DNA from: Brevibacillus migulae
GTDB taxonomy: Bacteria > Bacillota > Bacilli > Brevibacillales > Brevibacillaceae
Direction of reading: 5' to 3'
DNA length: 64,000 nt
NCBI RefSeq assembly: GCF_004521915.1
Contig: NZ_SDKD01000017.1
Location: 59,871-123,870, forward strand
Shown piece after piece: positions 1 to 8,442 of this stretch. Both the position numbers and the translations under genes were made by a program. The notes beneath the pieces are model-generated. The model was not told where the DNA came from. It ran no database searches and saw only the letters and a list, made by a program, of their open reading frames with translations. Each line of letters opens with the position of its first letter. Positions within the stretch are counted from its first letter, which is position 1.

Positions 1-712
1 TGCCTATAAACGAGTTGTGTTAAAGTTAAGTGGAGAAGCGCTTGCCGGCGATGTCGGCTATGGGATTGATCCAAAAATCATTTTCTCCATCGCAAATCAG
101 ATCAAAGAAATCGTTGAACTAGGTGTTCAGGTAGCAGTTGTCGTGGGTGGAGGAAATATCTGGCGCGGTCTGTCGGGAAGCTCGAAGGGGATGGATCGGG
201 CAACAGCCGATTACATGGGAATGTTGGCCACGATCATGAACTCACTCGCCTTGCAGGATGGTCTGGAAAAGGTGGATGTGCCGACACGCGTTCAAACTTC
301 GATTGAAATGAGACAGGTCGCAGAACCATACATACGCAGAAGAGCGATCCGACATCTCGAGAAGAATCGGGTTGTTATCTTCGCGGCTGGAACAGGAAAC
401 CCTTATTTTTCAACAGACACCACCGCAGCTTTGCGTGCAGCGGAAATCGAAGCAGAAGTAATCCTGATGGCCAAAAACAAGGTGGATGGTGTTTATACAG
501 CTGATCCATCCATTGATCCTACAGCAAGCAAATATGATGAGCTTACGTTCCTGGAAGTCCTGAACAAAGGGTTAGGAGTGATGGATTCAACCGCGTCCAG
601 TCTCTGTATGGACAATCACATCCCGCTCATTGTATTTAACATAACGCAGGAAGGAAATATTCGCCGTGCTGTGATGGGCGAAAAAATCGGAACGCTAGTA
701 AAGGGGGATTAA
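1..712 (+). CDS. pyrH: UMP kinase, 5'-truncated by the window edge
   Basis: PyrH phosphorylates UMP to UDP in the cytoplasm, in de novo pyrimidine nucleotide synthesis. The reading frame is open from base 2, so only the first few codons lie outside the window; about 236 residues are visible against roughly 240 for the family. The start reads AYKRVVLKLSGEAL, the typical amino-acid-kinase N-terminus. The glycine-rich VVGGGNIWRG loop and the C-terminal segment with DSTASSLCMDN and NIRRAVMGE also fit the UMP kinase family. The stop is followed one base later by the frr start, and the frr ribosome site lies inside the pyrH end, so the two are translationally linked as in B. subtilis. Very sure of identity. 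Confidence 0.97.
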   Translation, partial: AYKRVVLKLSGEALAGDVGYGIDPKIIFSIANQIKEIVELGVQVAVVVGGGNIWRGLSGSSKGMDRATADYMGMLATIMNSLALQDGLEKVDVPTRVQTSIEMRQVAEPYIRRRAIRHLEKNRVVIFAAGTGNPYFSTDTTAALRAAEIEAEVILMAKNKVDGVYTADPSIDPTASKYDELTFLEVLNKGLGVMDSTASSLCMDNHIPLIVFNITQEGNIRRAVMGEKIGTLVKGD

Positions 713-713
713 T

Positions 714-1271
714 ATGCCACAGTCAATTTTGAAAGATATGGAAGAACGGATGACGAAAGCCATCGGTACGCTGAAAAAGGATTTGGCGACACTCCGTGCG
801 GGCCGTGCCAATCCTGCCATGCTTGATAAAGTCGTGGTTGATTACTACGGAACGCCAACACCAATCAGTCAGTTGGCGAACATCAATGCACCTGAACCGC
901 GGATGCTGCAAATCCAACCATGGGATAAAAGCGCATTGAAAGATATTGATCGCGCCATTCAACAGTCTGATTTGGGATTGACCCCTTCGAATGATGGGAA
1001 CATCATCCGGATTGCCGTGCCGCCTCTGACAGAGGAACGACGCAAGGAACTGGTGAAAGTAGCAGGCAAAAGCGGCGAAGAGGCAAAAGTAGCGATCCGT
1101 AATATCCGTCGCGATGCGAATGATGAGATCAAAAAGCTGGAAAAAGCGGCAACGATTTCAGAAGACGAATCCCGTCGTTATCAAGAGTCCATTCAAAAGA
1201 CTACGGATAAATACATCGCGGAAGTCGACAAAATCGTAAAAGACAAAGAGAAGGATATCTTAGAAGTATAG
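714..1271 (+). CDS. frr: ribosome recycling factor
   Basis: RRF works with EF-G to split post-termination ribosomes. The 185 residues match the family length exactly. The opening ILKDMEERMTKAIGTLKKDLATLRAGRANPAMLDKV is the first long helix of the three-helix bundle, followed by the small beta domain (VDYYGTPTPISQLANI) and the long C-terminal helices (PPLTEERRKELVKVAGKSGEEAKVAIRNIRRDANDEIKK). The start ATG has an AAGGGGGA site at 701-708. It is the second gene of the pyrH-frr-uppS-cdsA unit. Nothing unusual was seen. Confidence 0.98.
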   Translation: MPQSILKDMEERMTKAIGTLKKDLATLRAGRANPAMLDKVVVDYYGTPTPISQLANINAPEPRMLQIQPWDKSALKDIDRAIQQSDLGLTPSNDGNIIRIAVPPLTEERRKELVKVAGKSGEEAKVAIRNIRRDANDEIKKLEKAATISEDESRRYQESIQKTTDKYIAEVDKIVKDKEKDILEV

Positions 1272-1295
1272 CCAACGCATTCGGCATGATTGCAT

Positions 1296-1314
1296 CCCCC
1301 TCAATTTGAGGGGG
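1296..1314 (+). promoter_or_regulatory. perfect inverted repeat in the frr-uppS gap overlapping a possible ribosome site
   Basis: Nine bases (1296-1304) are exactly complementary to 1306-1314, giving a C5/G5-based hairpin. No T-run follows, so it is not a standard terminator. The 3' arm is the GAGGGGG that would serve as ribosome site for an ATG at 1319, so folding would hide that start. A second ribosome site (1339-1347) serves the ATG at 1352. A role in RNA processing or translational control is inference. Confidence 0.5.
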
Positions 1315-1351
1315 AATTATGTCTATATCTCGCTTTCTGGGGGAAAGCTTT

Positions 1352-2116
1352 ATGTTAGAGCGAATCGCGCATTTTTTTACGCGCACGAAAAAGCAAACGA
1401 CATCCGTCGATACCAATCTCAGCGTGCCCGTGCATGTGGCCGTGATTATGGATGGAAACGGAAGATGGGCGAAAGCAAGAAGCTTGCCTAGAATAGCTGG
1501 TCACAGCGCAGGTATGAAAACAGTAAAAGAAGTGGTAAAGGCTGCCGATGCCATTGGCGTGAAATATTTGACCATGTATGCTTTCTCTACGGAGAATTGG
1601 AAGCGACCTCGGGAAGAAGTGGAATTTCTCATGAAACTTCCCCAAGAGTTTTTGTCGACTGAATTGGATGAATTGGTCGAACGGAATGTATGTGTGAAAA
1701 TCCTGGGCAGTCGAGAAGAACTGCCTTCTCATACACGTCAAGCATTGGAGACGGCAGTAGAGAAAACAAAACATAACGATGGCTTACAGCTTCTGTTTGC
1801 CTTGAATTATGGAGGGCGCAAAGAGATTTGTGATGCAGTGCAAGAGCTTGCACGTCAGGTTGAAGCGGGCATTCTTTCTGCTGAGCAAATCGATGAAAAG
1901 GCTATTGAGCAGAAACTTTACACAGGTGGGATACCAGAGCCGGACTTGCTGATCCGGACCAGTGGAGAAATTCGTCTGAGTAATTTTATGTTGTGGCAAT
2001 TAGCCTACACGGAATTATGGTTTACGGATGTATTGTGGCCGGATTTCACCAAAGAACATTTCAATGAGGCAATCGCCGAATACCAACGCCGTGCTCGCCG
2101 TTATGGTGCGGTATGA
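1352..2116 (+). CDS. uppS: undecaprenyl diphosphate synthase (isoprenyl transferase)
   Basis: This cis-prenyltransferase condenses FPP with eight IPP units to make undecaprenyl-PP, the lipid carrier for peptidoglycan and teichoic acid. The VAVIMDGNGRWA motif holds the catalytic Asp, and the C-terminal RTSGEIRLSNFMLWQLAYTE segment is the second family signature. I prefer the ATG at 1352 (254 residues) with its GGGGGAAAG site. An in-frame ATG at 1319 would add 11 residues, but its ribosome site is locked in the inverted repeat at 1296-1314. uppS follows frr and precedes cdsA, dxr and ispG, so isoprenoid and membrane lipid synthesis are grouped here. Confidence 0.96.
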   Translation: MLERIAHFFTRTKKQTTSVDTNLSVPVHVAVIMDGNGRWAKARSLPRIAGHSAGMKTVKEVVKAADAIGVKYLTMYAFSTENWKRPREEVEFLMKLPQEFLSTELDELVERNVCVKILGSREELPSHTRQALETAVEKTKHNDGLQLLFALNYGGRKEICDAVQELARQVEAGILSAEQIDEKAIEQKLYTGGIPEPDLLIRTSGEIRLSNFMLWQLAYTELWFTDVLWPDFTKEHFNEAIAEYQRRARRYGAV

Positions 2117-2135
2117 GCCGAAGAGGTGGACATAG

Positions 2136-2927
2136 TTGAAGCAACGGATCGTATCAGGGGTTGTAGGTGGCATCATTTTTCTCACGATGGTTTATGTGGG
2201 AAACGCTTGGTATTCTTGGTTTGTATTGATGCTAGCGATCATAGGACTTTTTGAATTCTTATCGATGACAGGAATCCGGCCTGTGTCTGTACCGGGATTG
2301 CTCAGCTATGCGTTGCTGGTGAGCATCATGTGGCCGCAGCTGTACATCGGTACGGGACTCGAAATATCGCTGTCCCCGGTTCTGGTGTCCGTCATGATCC
2401 TTTTGTTGTTTTATTCGGTTTACCGGAAAAACAAGTTTCATATTGAACATGCCGCCCTTGCGATAATGGGGGCGTTATACATAGGGTTCGGATTTGTGTA
2501 TATGCTTTCTGCACGCAATGTACCGGAAAATGGCCTCTTCCTGACCATGTTGGTCTTTCTCGGCATCTGGTCGACGGATTCGGGCGCTTATTTTGTGGGG
2601 AGAGCGATCGGCAAACGGAAGCTGTGGCCAGAGATTAGCCCCAACAAAACCGTAGAAGGAGCAGTAGGCGGCCTGATTCTCGCACTCCTGGTAGTTGCGG
2701 GTGTAAATCTTCTTTTTGATGCAGTCAGCCTCGCACAAGCTCTGGCCATTGGGCTGGTTGCGGGGATCCTGGGACAAATAGGAGACCTGATCGAATCAGC
2801 GTTGAAGCGCCATTATGGGGTGAAGGATTCGGGGAATATCATGCCTGGTCACGGCGGTGTGCTCGACCGTTGCGACAGCTGGCTGATTGTCTTTCCGATC
2901 CTGCATCTGCTGCAATTGATCGGCTAG
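2136..2927 (+). CDS. cdsA: phosphatidate cytidylyltransferase (CDP-diacylglycerol synthase)
   Basis: CdsA makes CDP-diacylglycerol from phosphatidic acid and CTP, the branch point for PG and PE synthesis. It feeds PgsA, encoded at 56.7 kb in this window. The 263-residue protein is almost entirely hydrophobic, with about eight membrane segments. The C-terminal signature begins SPNKTVEGAVGG, continues through IGDLIESALKRHYGVKDSGN and ends GHGGVLDRCDSW, with the metal-binding aspartates. The start is TTG with a GAGGTGG site a few bases upstream. It lies 19 bases after uppS. Confidence 0.95.
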   Translation: MKQRIVSGVVGGIIFLTMVYVGNAWYSWFVLMLAIIGLFEFLSMTGIRPVSVPGLLSYALLVSIMWPQLYIGTGLEISLSPVLVSVMILLLFYSVYRKNKFHIEHAALAIMGALYIGFGFVYMLSARNVPENGLFLTMLVFLGIWSTDSGAYFVGRAIGKRKLWPEISPNKTVEGAVGGLILALLVVAGVNLLFDAVSLAQALAIGLVAGILGQIGDLIESALKRHYGVKDSGNIMPGHGGVLDRCDSWLIVFPILHLLQLIG

Positions 2928-2954
2928 AGTGAGGAAGAGGGAGAGGGACTTTAC

Positions 2955-4103
2955 ATGAGGAAAATCAGTCTGCTCGGTTCCACTGGCTCCATTGGGAAAA
3001 GTACATTAGAAGTGGTGGAGCAACATCCGGAACAATTTCAAGTTGTCGCGATGGCGGCGGGAGCGAATACCGAATTGCTGGCACAGCAGGTTCGTATCTT
3101 TAAGCCGAAGCTAGTGTCGGTAGGGAATGAACATTCTGTTCAGAAGCTACGCGATCTGCTAGGAGACTGTGATACGGAAATCGTATGGGGCGAAGAAGGA
3201 TTGCTGCAGGCAGCGGCATTTTCCGAGGCCGATTTCGTCATGACAGCCATTGTAGGGAGTGTCGGAGTCGCCCCCACATTAGCGGCAATTGAAGCGGGCA
3301 AAACGATTGGTCTTGCCAATAAGGAAACATTGGTGAGTGCAGGACATCTGGTCATGAAGGCAGCAAAGGAAAAAGGGGTAGCGATTATCCCTGTAGATAG
3401 CGAGCATTCTGCTATTTTTCAATGTCTGCAAGGGGAACGGCGTGAGGATGTCTCAAAAATTATCATCACTGCATCAGGAGGATCCTTTCGCCAGCGGTCA
3501 CGAGCAGAGCTCGAACATGTGACCGTCGCAGATGCGCTGCAGCATCCCAACTGGAGCATGGGAGCGAAAATTACCATTGATTCCGCTACGATGATGAACA
3601 AAGGATTTGAAGTGATCGAGGCCAATTGGCTGTTTGGATTGCCATACGATCAAATCGAATGTGTTCTCCATTATGAAAGTATCATACATTCTATGGTAGA
3701 ATATAAAGACAGGGCTGTCATGGCTCAGCTGGGTACACCTGACATGAAAGTGCCGATTCAGTATGCGCTAAGTTATCCAGGGCGGATGCCTCTTGCGACC
3801 GAACCTCTGGATTTGCTGAAAATCGGAACGCTGCATTTTGCTCCGATGGATGAAGCCAGATATCCATTGTTACGGTTGGCCTATGAATGCGGCAAGCAAA
3901 GCGGCACCTTGCCTACGGTTTTAAATGCTGCCAATGAGGTGGCTGTATCGCGTTTTTTACGAGGGGAGATTCGTTTCCTCACGATCGAGGAAATTGTGGA
4001 ACGTGTGTGCGAACAGCACGATAATACGTCAAACCCGTCCCTGGAAATGATACAGGCAGCCGATGCGTGGGCCCGCGAAAAAGCAACTGCATGGTCAGAG
4101 TAA
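2955..4103 (+). CDS. dxr: 1-deoxy-D-xylulose-5-phosphate reductoisomerase
   Basis: DXR converts DXP to MEP with NADPH, the committed step of the non-mevalonate isoprenoid pathway. The NADPH loop GSTGSIGKSTLEVV is at the N-terminus. LANKETLVSAG and PVDSEHSAIFQCL carry catalytic and metal-binding residues, and SMGAKITIDSATMMNKGFEVIEA is the substrate loop region. The length of 382 residues is normal. The ATG has a GGGAGAGGGA site. IspG, a later enzyme of the same pathway, is encoded two genes on, and UppS two genes before. Confidence 0.97.
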   Translation: MRKISLLGSTGSIGKSTLEVVEQHPEQFQVVAMAAGANTELLAQQVRIFKPKLVSVGNEHSVQKLRDLLGDCDTEIVWGEEGLLQAAAFSEADFVMTAIVGSVGVAPTLAAIEAGKTIGLANKETLVSAGHLVMKAAKEKGVAIIPVDSEHSAIFQCLQGERREDVSKIIITASGGSFRQRSRAELEHVTVADALQHPNWSMGAKITIDSATMMNKGFEVIEANWLFGLPYDQIECVLHYESIIHSMVEYKDRAVMAQLGTPDMKVPIQYALSYPGRMPLATEPLDLLKIGTLHFAPMDEARYPLLRLAYECGKQSGTLPTVLNAANEVAVSRFLRGEIRFLTIEEIVERVCEQHDNTSNPSLEMIQAADAWAREKATAWSE

Positions 4104-4145
4104 TACCTGTAATAACTAGTCTGGTATGAAAGGTGGCTAAAATCC

Positions 4146-5411
4146 TTGCCTTTTGCTCTGGATTCGCTCGAATCAATCCTTGCGATAATTGTGGTATTTG
4201 GTTTGTTGGTATTCGTACACGAATTGGGTCACTTCCTATTGGCCAAACGGGCAGGTATTTTATGCCGCGAGTTTGCGTTGGGGATGGGGCCGAAAATTTT
4301 TAGTGTGAAGCGTGGAGAGACAGATTATACGCTGCGGTTGCTGCCGATTGGCGGAATGGTCCGGATGGCAGGAGAAGACCCCGAGCTGGATGTCCTGAAG
4401 CCGCATATGGAAGTATCGGTGGCCCAGGATCCGTTGGGAAAAGTGACTCGCATCTTTTTGGATCAACCAAAAGATGCTTCCGTCCAAACGATTACAGGTA
4501 CGGTCATTCGTTACGATTTGGAACATCAGCTAACGCTTACGCTTGATGTGGCCGGTGAACAACGCACCTTTGGTGTTCACCCGCAGGCCATGCTGGTAAA
4601 AGATGAGCAAGAAGTGCAAATCGCGCCGGCTAACCGACAATTCAAGGGAAAAACACTTTCACAGCGATTCTGGACGATTTTTGCTGGACCTGCTGCGAAC
4701 TTTCTGTTAGCCTTTGTCTTGTTTGCAGCAAGCGGTATATTATATGGCGCGCCAAGCAATGAAGCGAAGCTGGGTGCTGTACAAGCGGGGGGACCCGCAG
4801 CACAAGCCGGGCTGCTGGAGGGGGATCGTGTTCTCGCCATTGACGGCAAACCGATTCAAACCTGGCGTGATCTGGTTACGATCGTGAGCGCTTCTCCAGG
4901 CAAGACATTGAATTTTGTCATTGAGCGTGGCGGAGTGCAAAAGAACGTTCCGGTAAAAGTGACGGTCGGAGATGAAAATGTAGGGAAAATCATGGTGTAT
5001 AATCCGGTAACCTATGCACCGTGGGAAGCAATCAAATACGGAGCGACCTCGACCTACCAGTTTACGGTCATGATGGTACAGGGATTGGTCCAGCTCTTTA
5101 CGGGCAGCGTCGGGCTTGATCAGCTTAGCGGGCCGGCGGGCATTTTCGTGATGACTGGTCAGGTTGCACAGCAAGGCATGTCCAAGCTGATGATGTGGGC
5201 CTCTGTACTGAGTATTAACCTCGGATTGTTCAACCTGCTGCCGCTGCCTGCTTTGGATGGCGGAAGATTGGCTTTTCTGTTCGTGGAAGCATTGCGGGGA
5301 AGACCAATCGACCCGCATAAGGAAGGCATGGTTCACTTCCTTGGGTTTGCGTTTCTTATGCTTTTGATCCTTGTTGTCACCTGGAACGATTTGCAGCGAT
5401 TCTTCTTTTAG
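4146..5411 (+). CDS. rseP: site-2 intramembrane zinc metalloprotease RseP/RasP
   Basis: This membrane protease cleaves transmembrane substrates such as anti-sigma factors and remnant signal peptides (RasP in B. subtilis). HELGH in the first membrane segment (about residues 25-29) binds zinc. A PDZ domain lies near residues 200-280 (QAGGPAAQAGLLEGDRVLAIDGKPI). The second zinc motif, NLLPLPALDGGRL, is in a late membrane segment. The 421 residues fit the family. The start is TTG with an AAAGGTGG site at 4129-4136. Its place between dxr and the ispG/proS genes matches the conserved Bacillota order. Confidence 0.95.
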   Translation: MPFALDSLESILAIIVVFGLLVFVHELGHFLLAKRAGILCREFALGMGPKIFSVKRGETDYTLRLLPIGGMVRMAGEDPELDVLKPHMEVSVAQDPLGKVTRIFLDQPKDASVQTITGTVIRYDLEHQLTLTLDVAGEQRTFGVHPQAMLVKDEQEVQIAPANRQFKGKTLSQRFWTIFAGPAANFLLAFVLFAASGILYGAPSNEAKLGAVQAGGPAAQAGLLEGDRVLAIDGKPIQTWRDLVTIVSASPGKTLNFVIERGGVQKNVPVKVTVGDENVGKIMVYNPVTYAPWEAIKYGATSTYQFTVMMVQGLVQLFTGSVGLDQLSGPAGIFVMTGQVAQQGMSKLMMWASVLSINLGLFNLLPLPALDGGRLAFLFVEALRGRPIDPHKEGMVHFLGFAFLMLLILVVTWNDLQRFFF

Positions 5412-5466
5412 AGGTAACTTCTTAGTCAGAGTGCTTGTGAAAATATAAAGGATGGTGCACATACAG

Positions 5467-6525
5467 ATGTTTAAACGTGAGGAGACGAAACCGGTATTTG
5501 TTGGAGGCGTACAGATCGGCGGACAAAAAAGCGTGGTTATCCAATCGATGACAACGACGGATACACGTGATGTGGAGGGCACCCTTGCGCAGATTCAACG
5601 CTTGGCAGACGCTGGATGTCAAATCGTTCGTCTGGCTGTAATCAATCAGGACGCTGCTCGTGCGATAAAACAGATCAAGGAACGTTCCCCGCTGCCGCTT
5701 GTCGCAGATATTCATTTTGATTACAAGCTGGCCTTGACCGCTTTGGAAAGCGGGATTGACAAGATCCGTATCAATCCAGGGAACATTGGTTCCAAGGAAA
5801 AGACGAAGGCTGTCGTGGAAGCGTGCAAGGAACGTGGGGTACCGATTCGGATCGGTGTGAATTCCGGCTCTGTAGAAAAACGCCTGTTGGACAAATACGG
5901 TTATCCGAGCCCGGAAGCGATCGTGGAAAGCGCCCTCGACCACGTGCAAATTTTGGAGGACCTTGATTTTACCGATATCGTGGTTTCCTTGAAGTCATCG
6001 GATGTTCCGTCGATGATTCAAACGTATACGTTGATGGCCCAAAAACGAAATTATCCGCTGCATGTAGGGGTAACCGAAGCGGGCACCGCGTTTTCTGGCG
6101 GCATCAAGTCAGCGGTCGGGATTGGTACCGTTCTCTCCATGGGGATTGGGGATACCATCCGTGTATCTTTGACGGCTGATCCGGTGGAAGAGATCAAGGT
6201 CGGGAAGCAGATCCTGCGCAGCCTGGATATCGTGAATAACGATCCTGTTGTCATTGCTTGCCCTTCTTGCGGACGCTGCGCAATCGACCTGATCGGTTTG
6301 GCCACGAAGGTAGAGGATGCAGTGGCAACCTTGAAAACCCCGCTGAAAATCGCAGTAATGGGTTGTGCCGTGAACGGACCGGGAGAGGCGAGAGAAGCCG
6401 ATGTCGGCGTTGCGGGCGGTAACGGGGAAGGCCTGATCTTCCGTAATGGGGAGATCGTGCGCAAGGTGAAAGAAGACGAGTTGTTCGAGGAACTCATGAA
6501 AGAAATTCAGACGATGGTGAAATAA
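5467..6525 (+). CDS. ispG: 4-hydroxy-3-methylbut-2-en-1-yl diphosphate synthase
   Basis: IspG is a [4Fe-4S] enzyme that reductively opens MEcPP to HMBPP in the MEP pathway, drawing electrons from flavodoxin or ferredoxin. The TIM-barrel part begins GGVQIGGQKSVVIQSMTTTDT. The cluster cysteines are in CPSCGRC and MGCAVNGPGEAREAD near the C-terminus. I chose the ATG at 5467 because AAAGGATGG at 5448-5456 is then a well-spaced ribosome site; an in-frame ATG at 5452 overlaps that site. In B. subtilis ispG is elsewhere, so its place between rseP and proS groups it with dxr and uppS. Confidence 0.95.
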   Translation: MFKREETKPVFVGGVQIGGQKSVVIQSMTTTDTRDVEGTLAQIQRLADAGCQIVRLAVINQDAARAIKQIKERSPLPLVADIHFDYKLALTALESGIDKIRINPGNIGSKEKTKAVVEACKERGVPIRIGVNSGSVEKRLLDKYGYPSPEAIVESALDHVQILEDLDFTDIVVSLKSSDVPSMIQTYTLMAQKRNYPLHVGVTEAGTAFSGGIKSAVGIGTVLSMGIGDTIRVSLTADPVEEIKVGKQILRSLDIVNNDPVVIACPSCGRCAIDLIGLATKVEDAVATLKTPLKIAVMGCAVNGPGEAREADVGVAGGNGEGLIFRNGEIVRKVKEDELFEELMKEIQTMVK

Positions 6526-6569
6526 TGGTTACCATCTTGTGGTTATAGTCGCTTGGGGGGAACAATCCT

Positions 6570-8288
6570 GTGCTTAAACAAAGTCAAATCCTGATTCCTA
6601 CATTAAGAGAAGTGCCTTCTGATGCTGAGATTGCCAGCCATAAGCTGCTTTTGCGTGCAGGCTTGGCTCGTCAGCTGGCGTCCGGGGTATATACGTATAT
6701 GCCGCTGGCGCTTCGCGTATTGCAAAAAATTCAAACCATCATTCGTGAAGAGATGAATCGCGCGGGGGCACAGGAGCTGATGATGCCCGCCCTGCAGCCG
6801 GCAGAAATCTGGCAGCAATCCGGCAGATGGGAAGCGTATGGTCCGGAATTGATGCGCATGAACGATCGCCATAACCGCCCGTTTGCTTTGGGTCCTACGC
6901 ATGAAGAAGTCATTACCAGCTTGATTCGGGACGAAGTGAATTCCTACAAAAAGCTGCCGTTGAATCTTTATCAAATTCAAACGAAGTTCCGTGACGAAGT
7001 ACGGCCACGCTTTGGCTTGATCCGCTGCCGTGAATTCATCATGAAGGATGCCTATTCCTTTGATACGACGCAAGAAGGCTTGGATAAGAGCTTTCAAGCC
7101 ATGTTTGATGCGTATACCCGCATCTTTACCCGCGTAGGTTTGAATTTCCGTGCTGTTGAAGCGGATGCTGGCTCTATCGGTGGTACCGGTACGTATGAGT
7201 TTATGGCATTGTGCGAGATCGGTGAGGATACGATTGCCTATTCCACCGAGGGAGACTATGCAGCCAATCTGGAAAAAGCTGAGGTTGTCTACAAACCATC
7301 CGGCTCGAAACCAGAGAATGTGCCGGCAGCTGAAAAAATTCATACACCAGCGGTAAGAACGATTGAACAATTGACTGCTCATTTGGGGATTGCAGCCAAT
7401 CAAATCATCAAGAGCCTTGTCTATCGTGTAGACGATAAGCTTGTTCTCGTATTGGTTCGAGGCGATCATGAGCTGAATGACGTCAAATTGAAAAACTACT
7501 ACGATGCGGTCAATGTGGATTTGGCTTCCGAAGAGGAGATTCGCAGCTTGACAGGAGCGCCTGCTGGATTTGTGGGTCCAATCGGCATTAACAAGGAAAT
7601 TGACATTTTGGCTGACAACTATGTGCAGGATGTGTACGACGGGGTGGTTGGCGCAAATGAAGTCGACTATCATATCCAGCATGTACAGCCTGGACGTGAC
7701 TTCCAAGTGACGGCATACCTTGATCTGCGCAATATCATGGAGGGTGACGATAACCCGCGCGGCACCGGAAAAATCGTCTTTGCACGAGGTGTCGAAGTCG
7801 GACACGTGTTCAAGCTGGGGACCAAGTATTCCAAGGCATTGGGTGCTAACTTCCTCGACGAGAACGGCCGCAGCCAAATGATGATCATGGGGTGCTACGG
7901 TATCGGCGTATCACGCACGCTGGCAGCGGTCATCGAGCAAAACAACGATGAAAACGGAATTATTTGGCCTGTCTCCGTCGCGCCATATCATGTGCATGTC
8001 ATTCCGGTAAACGTAAAAGTGGACGAGCAGCGCAATATCAGTGAGAAAATCACAGACGCGCTTACGCAAGCTGGTCTGGAGGTTCTTTATGACGACCGCC
8101 CAGAACGTGCCGGGGTAAAATTCAAGGACGCTGATTTGATCGGGCTCCCGCTGCGCATTACCGTCTCGGACAAAGCACAGGAAGGCTTGGTCGAGGTTCG
8201 TGTACGCCGTACGGGTGAAACCCATGAAGTCGCGATTGAAAAAGTAACCCAATTTGTACAGGATTTGCTGACTCGTGTAGACGCATAG
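6570..8288 (+). CDS. proS: prolyl-tRNA synthetase (bacterial type with editing insertion)
   Basis: This class II synthetase charges tRNA-Pro. Motif 2 is in the stretch RDEVRPRFGLIRCREFIMKD, and motif 3 lies in GCYGIGVSRTLAAVIEQ. The roughly 180-residue insertion between motifs 2 and 3 (about residues 225-410) is the INS editing domain that removes misacylated alanine. The C-terminal anticodon-binding domain is complete, giving 572 residues. The start is GTG with a GGGGGG site. A terminator follows the gene, closing the pyrH-proS transcription unit. No T-box leader is visible in the 44-base gap upstream. Confidence 0.97.
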   Translation: MLKQSQILIPTLREVPSDAEIASHKLLLRAGLARQLASGVYTYMPLALRVLQKIQTIIREEMNRAGAQELMMPALQPAEIWQQSGRWEAYGPELMRMNDRHNRPFALGPTHEEVITSLIRDEVNSYKKLPLNLYQIQTKFRDEVRPRFGLIRCREFIMKDAYSFDTTQEGLDKSFQAMFDAYTRIFTRVGLNFRAVEADAGSIGGTGTYEFMALCEIGEDTIAYSTEGDYAANLEKAEVVYKPSGSKPENVPAAEKIHTPAVRTIEQLTAHLGIAANQIIKSLVYRVDDKLVLVLVRGDHELNDVKLKNYYDAVNVDLASEEEIRSLTGAPAGFVGPIGINKEIDILADNYVQDVYDGVVGANEVDYHIQHVQPGRDFQVTAYLDLRNIMEGDDNPRGTGKIVFARGVEVGHVFKLGTKYSKALGANFLDENGRSQMMIMGCYGIGVSRTLAAVIEQNNDENGIIWPVSVAPYHVHVIPVNVKVDEQRNISEKITDALTQAGLEVLYDDRPERAGVKFKDADLIGLPLRITVSDKAQEGLVEVRVRRTGETHEVAIEKVTQFVQDLLTRVDA

Positions 8289-8344
8289 ATGCAACTCTCG
8301 CGGAATGTCTAGCAGGAATTCACGCAAAACTTGTCGAAATTACG

Positions 8345-8380
8345 GGAGGTACTCGAAATGGGTACCTCTTTTATTTTGCT
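8345..8380 (+). terminator. intrinsic terminator after proS
   Basis: GAGGTAC at 8346-8352 pairs with GTACCTC at 8362-8368, followed by a T-rich TTTTATTTT. It separates the proS unit from polC. The remaining 60 bases before polC contain only short dyads and no convincing promoter. Confidence 0.8.
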
Positions 8381-8442
8381 CATATGCCACCTCGCGAGTT
8401 ATTCGGTGGATACGGGTGCTGGAAGTGTAGGGAGGGTTTGCG

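Noticed and set aside
6526..6569. T-box leader for proS
   Set aside because: Only 44 bases between ispG and proS, with no T-box core and no terminator stem.
6603..7877. 424-codon minus-strand frame opposite proS
   Set aside because: Antisense shadow; the proS product has complete class II motifs.
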